Shown here: positions 57,080-64,000 of the stretch, piece by piece | Numbering within the stretch: the first letter of the stretch is position 1 | Layout of the letters: every line of letters starts with the position of its first letter | From: Limisphaerales bacterium | Lineage (GTDB): Bacteria; Verrucomicrobiota; Verrucomicrobiia; Limisphaerales; AAA164-E04 | Length of the DNA stretch: 64,000 bases | Assembly: GCA_024761205.1 (NCBI GenBank) | Contig: JAMASS010000007.1 | Span: 1 to 64,000, forward strand | Reading direction: 5' to 3' | Program-made: the position numbers and the translations under genes | Notes under the pieces: generated by a model | Told to the model about the DNA's origin: nothing | Seen by the model: only the letters and a program-made list of their open reading frames with translations | Database searches by the model: none

Positions 57080-57910
57080 GAAGGCTCCCGGCATCCGCGC
57101 ACATCTGCATAATATCATTGAACAACCTTATCGCGGGTTGAACGTGGACGTCTCAACTCATCCTGGCGATGTCATCATCGTGTTCACACCTGACGACACT
57201 CACCTCAAAATCACCATGGCAGCTATCCGGCACGATTGCCACACCCCTAGTTGCGAAACCGTTGGTAAAGACCGTTGAAGAGCACCGCCAACTCATCGCC
57301 GCAGCGAAAGAATACAATATCCCCGTGGACATGGAGATTCACAAACGTTGAGGTCCGATCTACACCACAACGCGCGAGATCAAATCTGAAACCCAGGCGC
57401 CTTTAGTTACTTACTCCAGCTACATGAGCCAGCCCAAGACACAACCCAAGATCTTTCGCCACTGGGCCGGTAAAGTGACACTAGCTACTATCTCAACACC
57501 CACCCCATCGACTTCAATATCTGGTCCGTTTCGATTCAGGCACGCCCGGTCAGCGTTTCCTCGACCTTCTCTCAGGGAGTGGCCAAATCTATGGGGATCG
57601 ACACCGAAGACATAGCACCGTTTCAACCCAATGGGAGCATCAATTGACTGGAAATTTTGCCTTCACCCACTACACAGCGCCTTAGATCACTCTCCAAAAC
57701 GACATTCATTCTCAGCAACGTTTCCACCACGTGAATACTGGGGGCAAAATCCAAATCAATCAGGGACACCGGGGCTAATGGTCTGCCCAAAACTCGACCG
57801 GACTCCGATTGGTCAATCCCCTCTTCATAAAATGTGGCCCGGCGCCGACAGCCATTTCTCGGGTCAATCCGGCTACAGTTACTGAAACATTCAGCAATCC
57901 ATCGAGGCTA
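57080..57910 (+). pseudogene. Decayed Gfo/Idh/MocA-family oxidoreductase
   Basis: Fragments in three frames give VIIVFTPDDTHLKITMAAIR (end of the NAD-binding domain), LVKTVEEHRQLIAAAKEYN and IPVDMEIHKR, where the family has KP...E and a catalytic-region His. Then follow YSSYMSQPK, FRHWAGK, and in other frames HPIDFNIWSV-like and FSGQSGYSY. These follow the order of a sugar dehydrogenase of this family. The N-terminal nucleotide-binding GxGxxG motif is not seen. It follows the sulfatase remnant directly, consistent with a lost carbohydrate cluster. Confidence 0.7.
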
Positions 57911-58199
57911 CAATCTCCGTTCGACAGAACGATTCCAATCCATCCGACTGGCACAATCGGCTCGCATCCGCTCAAGAGACGCCATGAATCACCGCCATTC
58001 ATTAAAGCAGGCCGACGCAGCCCTGCTCAACAGAATCGCCAAGTCAAGATTGTCTATAACGATCAAGGGCAACTCACCGGATTTTTCCTAGGGCCAGTGG
58101 CTATCCAAACCGATTCGATTGAATCATCCATCCACCTTTCCCCTTCTCTGATCGAGTCGTTTCCACAACACACCGAAGCCACCGAGTATGATTAAATGC

Positions 58200-58560
58200 G
58201 GTAAGTCCCGATCACCGAGAGGAAGACGAATGGAGGTTCAAGGCACAGGGGACACTTTCAGGAGCTAGGAACCAGACAATGGCTCCAACCATGCCTTGAA
58301 AAGTAAGCCCGCCCAAATGGGCCAAAGAACCGGATTTGCAGCGCGCGCGGGAGCGCTGGGAACTTCGGTCCGCGATGCCAGAGACATGGCGTCGGCCGCA
58401 AAACGGGCGGCCCAGGGAAAACCCGCTTTGCGAAGCGGAGCATGAAAAATTGAGCCCGACAGGGCCGTCCTGCCACACGCTGCACCCCGCAACTAGAGAA
58501 CCCCGAACTCCAGCGTCGGCCGGCGCGAGGATATCCCCCTCACCCCGATGAGCTGGAACA
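58200..58560. other. GC-rich non-coding segment
   Basis: A visibly GC-rich block between decayed genes, with many short inverted words (GCGCGCGC, CCGGCGCG) and no convincing protein in any frame. It is comparable in character to the segment at 2305-2784, and the two share loosely similar words such as GGCCGCCCG (on opposite strands), but homology is not established by eye. Confidence 0.35.
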
Positions 58561-58746
58561 TAAAGGGTGGGGAGCCCCGCCAAGCCCCTGTAATCAGCAA
58601 TATCCGAGTGAAAACCGTGCCATCCATCGCGCGCGCCACAAGACTGGCAAGCCCCGTGCTCAAACATCTGGAAAGGGGCGGCCGAGGCAGTCTATTTCGC
58701 CACCTTGCCGCTGGGGACACCAAGAAAGAACGAACTATTAACCCCA

Positions 58747-59075
58747 ATGCAGATCAAAGACGAGCAACACGGCGATATTTTGCTTTTACGCCTTAATGGA
58801 CGACTCGACGCCGCAACTTCCGAAGCCATTCAAACAACCACCTTAGATTGGATCGAAAAGGGGAGTATTCGACTCGTTTTTTAATCTCAGCCACTTGTGA
58901 GTATATCAGTAGTGCGGAGCCTCGGGTGCTTTTATTGACTCACAAAAAGCTTGGGCAAACAGATGGCCGAATGACACTTTTGGGTTTGAAAGAATATACT
59001 CGAAATTTTCGAGATCGCCATCCACAGGCCTATCCTACCATCACAGACACCCAAGAAAGAGGCCTCCCTAGCTGA
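58747..59075 (+). pseudogene. Decayed STAS-domain protein (anti-sigma factor antagonist type)
   Basis: ATG 58747 opens MQIKDEQHGDILLLRLNGRL then DAATSEAIQ, a clear STAS N-terminus, ending at a stop near 58884. The next frame continues with CEYISSAEPRVLLLTHKKLG and QTDGRMTLLGLKEY, where the conserved Ser-Ser of ISSAGLR is kept but GL has become EP. One frameshift separates the two halves. The intact protein would be a partner-switch regulator. Confidence 0.75.
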
Positions 59076-59352
59076 ACTCGGCGGCTCATGAGACCCTCCC
59101 CACTTAGGCGTCAGGCCGATTGTCAATGACCAGCATAAGGCAGTTGCGGTCATGAAACTACTCATGACAAACGTGCTTAACAAGATGCCGCAGAATCCAC
59201 AATCCAACATCTTCGCTCCCGGTCGATTTTGAAAGGCTTAGAAGGTCGCTAACCTACTGTTCGATATTCTCAGCGCCCATCCCGGTTGCAAACTCCAGTT
59301 CAATCACACCTTTGGACTCCTACGCCACTGCAAAAATCAGGAGAACCTTCGG

Positions 59353-59963
59353 TCAAGTGGCTTCCTTCTCAACCAAGTAAATCAATGCCTCTTCTCCCAC
59401 TAGCGACAAACGATCCCGGGCCGATCGTTCACAGCCGGATACCCTGGCCAATTGATCCAAGAATCGCTGAAGATACAGAAGGGATTCAGTGGTCGGTGAA
59501 AGCTCAACTCGCCTCCGTGAACGGCTCTTTAGGGCGACCACGCCGGTTAAAGCTAGGGCGATCAAACGCCCAGTCCGGTCTCGGCCACAAGGCCAAGGGC
59601 AGATCAATCCAAGCCCACTCCTGCACTCGCCTCAGATCCACAATGCCACAAACATCACACCAACCAGCAGCACCCACAAATGAAGGCTCCCCATACTGCG
59701 CAAGAAGTCATCGCCACCGACTCCCCACTCGCTTTCAGGACAATGCTCGCCAAAATCAAAATCACCACCTGAAATCCCAACACTGCCGATACCAGATGCG
59801 GCGGCGACTTATCCACACCCGCAGTGCAAATCATTCGACTCACTCGGCAGCGTTCTTTTTGGAGTCCGCCACAACGTCGCAGGATCGTCCACGAATTCAC
59901 CCGCAAGCACAAACGTGGAAACAAACAAAGCGAACCGACTTTCTTGCTTGACCAATCAGCCAT
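59353..59963 (-). pseudogene. Possible decayed RsbW-like ATPase and adjoining membrane segment
   Basis: A minus-strand frame at about 59530-59353 reads LYLQRFLDQLARVSG and RDRLSLVGEEALIYLVEKEA, resembling the N-box of HATPase anti-sigma kinases (L..EEAL.N). Upstream on the same strand (59963-59655) a hydrophobic segment, VVILILASIVLKASGESVAM, suggests a membrane part. Together with the STAS remnant it hints at a lost partner-switching module, but the STAS lies on the other strand and the pieces are short. Confidence 0.35.
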
Positions 59964-60447
59964 GGAAGAGCCCCACCCTGAAAGACTGTGGGGCCAATTT
60001 AGTCAACCGAACACCGCTCACACGCTGCTTTACGGAGGAGGAGCGATTCCCCGCACCGAGCCAAACATTGCAGAGACAATGTTACGGTGAATACAGCAAG
60101 AAACAGCTCCTACATTAAACCGGCACTGCCGGTTTATCAGCGCCGGATAAACGTCTACTACGGGACATCTACGAACGACCGTGGGGTCAAATCGATAGCC
60201 GAATCAGCCGCTAAATCACCTATTTCTGATCATTTCATTCGGCTTGGCTTGGCCTGACCACGAATTCGGCAAATCGGCTGGGGTGTATGGCAACCGTTAC
60301 CTTAAGATATCGCGCCAATCGGAACACTCAACGCGAACACATGGTCGTCTTCGCGCTAGGGACAGGGCTCACGAAATTGAATTTAACGTCCTGGCATCCA
60401 CCACGTTAGCCGACGTCAGTCGCTCAGCAGTTTTCGCTGTCTGCGCA
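59964..60447. other. Decayed stretch
   Basis: Short frames only, none with recognisable homology on either strand. Confidence 0.4.
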
Positions 60448-61133
60448 TTAATTGCCGCATTGGCGGCGCCTCCAAAACAAAGCAATGTATAAAGTTTTGG
60501 CAACGCCGCATCTAGGCCGACCGATTGCTACAACTTCCACTCTCACATCGTTGACGCTGCTACTAGTCCCCAGCTCGATGACCTCTCCCTTGCTGGGGAT
60601 AACAATGTCTCCAAACGTCCAAAGATCACTCAACTCAAAGTTGTTCGGGACAGCTCGACTCGTAGCTTTCCCGCCGGTTCGCTCGGCCAGAGGGCGCCTA
60701 TCCATTCCGCGATCATTTGCCGGATTGCAGCTCCTTCGAAAATCGACCCTCCAAATTCGGTTTCCAGTAGTTGCCGTGACATCGCTCACAGCAAGGTTTT
60801 GCACCTTCCACGATGCTGCTGGTTCGGCTGCTTCATAAATTTCAAATTCCGCTTGGGTTGAACGAAGATATTTCCAATAGCTCCTCGATTCTGGATGCAA
60901 AAATCCAGCGACAAAATCAGTGAACCTCACACCTCCAGATTTCCGGATTCCACTGTTACTAGAATAGCTTGGGGACTCCACACCGAGTAGCTGCTGCCCA
61001 CCGGATTCGGAATCATAAACGCAGCATACTGAACGTAGCTCGACGCCTTATAAAATGAATCCACAACGAATTGATGGCTCTCGTCTCGGAACATCTTTAG
61101 CTTCCAGTCCTTTTCCAAGAAGACCACGTTCAC
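60448..61133 (-). pseudogene. Decayed protein of unknown function
   Basis: Two minus-strand frames appear to join: 61133-60927 (NVVFLEKDWKLKMFRDESHQ, VQYAAFMIPNPVGSSYSVWS) and 60981-60448 (VRFTDFVAGFLHPESRSYWK, NNFELSDLWTFGDIVIPSKG). The composition is protein-like and the order is consistent with one gene carrying a frameshift near 60950. No family is recognised. Confidence 0.4.
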
Positions 61134-61154
61134 TTTTAAATTCTTCGTTCACCC

Positions 61155-61485
61155 CTAGAGCCTATCACGTCTCGCGGCCTGCCGGACCTTGCGGTCACTA
61201 GGAACCGATGAGACCAACTCCCCGCGAGGCCCGTGGTCCCTTGTCTCCTTTGGGACCAAATTTTTTGATTTGATGATTAGGGAGTCTTTCAGTCCCTCTG
61301 GCCCGGGTGGGCTTTGGACCGCGGTAACCTTGAGGCCAATCTTCTCGCGGGTATGATAATAGAACCATCCACTCCTTTCGGTCCCCAAGGCAGTGGGCGT
61401 TTGGACCTTCGCGGAACAGAGTGATGAGAAGAAAGAGAAAGCCCAGCCAAAGGGTGACAAAGTCTCCCGCAAGATCCGAGCGCAC
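61155..61485 (-). pseudogene. Decayed collagen-like (Gly-X-Y) repeat protein
   Basis: Spread over the minus-strand frames are runs of Gly-X-Y type: GYRGPK, SPPGPEGLKD, FGPKGDKGPRASRG and TRDHGPRGEL. These alternate between frames, as expected when frameshifts cut a collagen-like repeat. A hydrophobic start (FVTLWLGFLFLLITLF) lies upstream near 61455. Bacterial collagen-like proteins are surface-exposed. The reading is tentative because the repeats are few. Confidence 0.4.
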
Positions 61486-61689
61486 CTTTGTTGTAATGCG
61501 GTCAGTCCAACATGCTGGGGTTCGCTTTTATCGGAGTCTTGCACAGCAATTCTGGCTTTGTGCATTCTGCCGCATAAAAGCCAAGACTTTACGAAAAAAG
61601 TTTCAAGCTGCCTCGACCCGGAAGTTGTTATCAATGCATTATGCACAGGACTGAATTAAGCTATATCTACATCAAGGAACCTTTTCAAT

Positions 61690-63300
61690 GACAGTCTTTC
61701 ACAGTACAGGCAAATCAGCCAAGTTGGTCTAGAACCGGACGCATGAAGCGGCTGACCGCCCGCCAGAAATCATCCTTAACCAGGAGCAAGCACTGAATAG
61801 ACCGACCGTCACATTACCTCAGGGATTGAACCAATGGCATCGTTTCGAAATTCGTCGTGGCGTGCAACCGCTTTCAAACTGATCCAAAACAATAAGTGTC
61901 TTTTCCCCTGTCTGCACCGAATTCATCGCGCCGAAGGCTGCCCAAGTAACTCCGGAAGGTTGGATGAGTTTGGTGTGTCCAGATAGCGTTTACGAAGCCG
62001 ACTCGCCAACTGGACATTTACGTCGTTTTGTGAAACCTCAAGATAGATTGAGAGGATCGATGAGTTGAGGTAGAGAAGCAGGCCCGCTTTGACTAGTAAC
62101 GATTTTTCGCAACCTAGCGGTCCAATAGATCATTCCCACGCGCAGGGCATCCCGATTCTGACTTTCCAAAAACGGACGCTTTCAGAAAGCCGATGCCAGT
62201 CTCTTGGGGTCTGGCAAAAGTTGAAGAAAAAACTCCGCTTCTTCCTCATCAAAAGATTGCAGCCCTCTAGAAACCGCGATGACGCGAGAATTCTTGGCCT
62301 GCTCGGTTTAGTGAAGAAAATGCTGAAGATCATCGGTGGACACCTTGGCGCTTTCATACTTATCCTCAAGCAAGCGAGCTATATCCCTGAGACAGATCCG
62401 TTCGGGCTCCCCCGAACGGCAGGAAGGTTTCCAGGGATAACACGGTTAAGAATCTTGCATCGGGCACCATGAAAATGGCCGCTGCCGAGTCAGGAGTTCA
62501 TATAGAACAGCTCCTAGGCTAAAAATGTCAGAACGTGATTCCACCAAATAATCTTCACCCCTTACTTGTTCCAGACTCATGTACGCGGGCGTTCCGACAA
62601 CAGTGAAGTTTTTGACAAAATATCCCTCCAGCGTGCAATGCTAAAATTGATGATTTGTGGATACTCCTTTTTTGTCGATGAGGGTGTTTGTCGGCTTGAT
62701 CCAGCAATCTAGTTGGAGACCACGTAGCACCCTTCATTGGCTCTACCCCAATCGTACACAGATAACATACCGGGGTGATCATCCAGCGCCACCGGCATAC
62801 GGGCTTCTTTCTCGAATGAAGCGCCCGGAGTAATAATTACCCAAGCGAGACACTTTGACGGCGACAGCTTGCGCGAGTCGTTCATCGTAACCTAATAGCC
62901 CTCAGCTACCCCTGTGCCCCAGGTCTTGTCGATTCGGCATCTGCCACCTATTCGTTTGGGAGGGGGTTCCGCATCGGAATCAAAAGCATCGCCATTGGGA
63001 TCGTGTTCCAATTTTTCGGTGTCTTCACTGCCTGAAGGGCTCAACACACTACTCTTATTGATTGACGGGAGCGAGGTTGGATCCTTGCAGACTGATTCCT
63101 GAAACATCCCGCACATTCGTTTCCTATTTCTAGTTTGTGACGCCGGGAGACACTTCCCGTTACCATGCGCAGGGTGCCGACATAGGATTGCGGCTTGAAA
63201 AATCTGGATTCTCCGAACAATAACAAAGCAAGTAACTGCCAGACCGAACCCTGGAATTCCAACGTCTGTCTTCTCTTCGCCTAGAACGAATGAGTGCAAG
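61690..63300 (-). pseudogene. Decayed Ser/Thr protein kinase fused to a STAND-like NTPase
   Basis: Reading down the minus strand: a zinc-ribbon-like start (CLPASQTRNRKRMCG, EIGNECAGCF), then the kinase Gly-loop region PPKRIGGRCRIDKTWGTG, YDERLAQAVAVKVSRLG (VAIK lysine), [38 protein letters not shown] and [20 protein letters not shown]. Next comes an NTPase linker like FDEEEAEFFLQLLPDPKRLA, then SLLVKAGLLLYLNSSILSIY and GEKTLIVLDQFES (Walker B-like). The Walker A is destroyed. This matches the kinase-NTPase signalling proteins of Verrucomicrobiota. Many frameshifts and a lost DFG make it dead. Confidence 0.8.
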
Positions 63301-64000
63301 GTCAGGGAGCGCAGGGCAGGCTCTGAAGGGCGTTAGCGAAAACTCGGTTTCATTTATTTTTGGACTAAAATGCTACGTTCTATAGGCAGCGGATTGGAAA
63401 CCAGCATCTGCGGAAATCACCGGTAAAAGACCTAGTATAGACCGAACGTCAGCGGTCTGTCATTGCAGGAAATCCCTCAGTCGCGGGAAGCATTTGATCA
63501 CAAACTGCCCTGTAGTGTAGCTGAATCAAATATGAGTGGACCATTTTGCTCTTAAGTGCCGATACGGAAAACGTGCTCGCTCCTAGCGCTCCTCCTATCT
63601 CAACTTGTTCAGAAACACCCATGATTTTGCAGACGATTGATTTTCTACGCCCAGTTGCGGAAGAATATTGCTCACTTACTTTGATCGTTTTTCTGTGACA
63701 TTCAGTTCCTTCGTGATATGCTTACTTATTCTCCCTCTCCCCAAAACGACCTCACGCATAACTTATATTCTCTGCATGACAATTCAAACAGACTTCATGC
63801 GCCACACAGAAAACAATGGCTTTATTTTCGACAAAAGCACCAAGTCCTTTCTTTTGGAGGGCGTGTTGCGGTTGCAACCACAGAGTCAACCTTCGTTCCT
63901 CCCGATTTTGATCGTCGAGGATTAAAATTCCGTAACCCTTAACAAAATATAAAGATGATCCCAAGATGCCGCTTTCTCGGTGCCTTCTCTGATTGTCGTA
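63301..64000. other. Decayed stretch to the window end
   Basis: No gene can be supported. A minus-strand frame at 63964-63752 (GYGILILDDQNREERRLTLW) looks faintly like a regulator or sigma-factor start but has no confirming motif. Confidence 0.4.

Noticed and set aside
61393-61659. Plus-strand 88-codon frame
   Set aside because: Opposite the collagen-like remnant; Lys/Cys-rich with no recognisable features.
63752-63964. Response regulator or sigma factor start on the minus strand
   Set aside because: Only GILILDDQ is suggestive; nothing downstream confirms either family.
1-64000. tRNA genes and CRISPR arrays
   Set aside because: No TTCGA-type T-loop with matching stems and no regularly spaced repeats were seen; weak tRNAs could still be missed by eye.

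Overview
The window looks like part of a Verrucomicrobiota genome (PVC superphylum, possibly an Opitutae-type lineage) in an advanced state of gene decay. Intact genes include a fused uroporphyrinogen-III methyltransferase/synthase, histidine genes hisD-hisC, thiL-tsaE-tsaB-alr, a YqiJ/flotillin/giant-ATPase operon and a DUF2868/DUF3482 pair. The decayed genes are of types frequent in the PVC group: a TIGR02603 heme-binding domain, a Planctomycete-type cytochrome C domain, a sulfatase, a DUF1559-like prepilin, LamG/Ig/cadherin surface proteins, and a Ser/Thr kinase fused to a STAND-like NTPase. The lineage call rests on remembered family distribution. No rRNA, tRNA or CRISPR array was seen.

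Layout. 0-28 kb is mostly functional: a RbsD/FucU-like protein and a FetAB-type ABC exporter; a broken SBF-type transporter interrupted by a GC-rich segment; small membrane and LysM genes on the minus strand; cobA-hemD converging on a parvulin gene pair; two unplaced envelope proteins; peroxiredoxin; a beta-hydroxyacid dehydrogenase; a LysM amidase; the YqiJ-flotillin-1801-residue AAA ATPase operon; a CPBP protease; an HNH nuclease; and thiL-tsaE-tsaB-alr. 28-41 kb is almost entirely pseudogenes: two IS1595-like transposase relics, a sugar epimerase, surface proteins, an ankyrin/cytochrome region, a sensor propeller and a large adhesin-like protein. 41-44.4 kb is an intact island (DUF3482 GTPase, DUF2868 membrane protein, glutaredoxin). 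44.6-50.5 kb is decayed again (prepilin, probable glycosyltransferase, sigma-like gene, another IS1595 fragment, heme-binding C-terminus). 50.6-56.3 kb is intact (DUF5679, MutT, TPR membrane protein, secreted protein, hisD, hisC, zinc-ribbon protein). 56.5-64 kb is decayed (sulfatase, Gfo/Idh/MocA oxidoreductase, STAS, ATPase, collagen-like and kinase genes).

The retained genes serve cofactor, amino-acid, tRNA t6A, cell-wall, redox and envelope functions. The lost genes are mainly polysaccharide/sugar use, respiration-linked surface enzymes, adhesion and signalling. I infer a lineage moving from a free-living, polymer-degrading lifestyle to a host-restricted or otherwise sheltered one, caught before deletion has removed the dead DNA. 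The best candidate for an interesting functional system is the 14.5-22.7 kb membrane-microdomain/ATPase operon. The most striking genomic observation is the block-wise decay itself.
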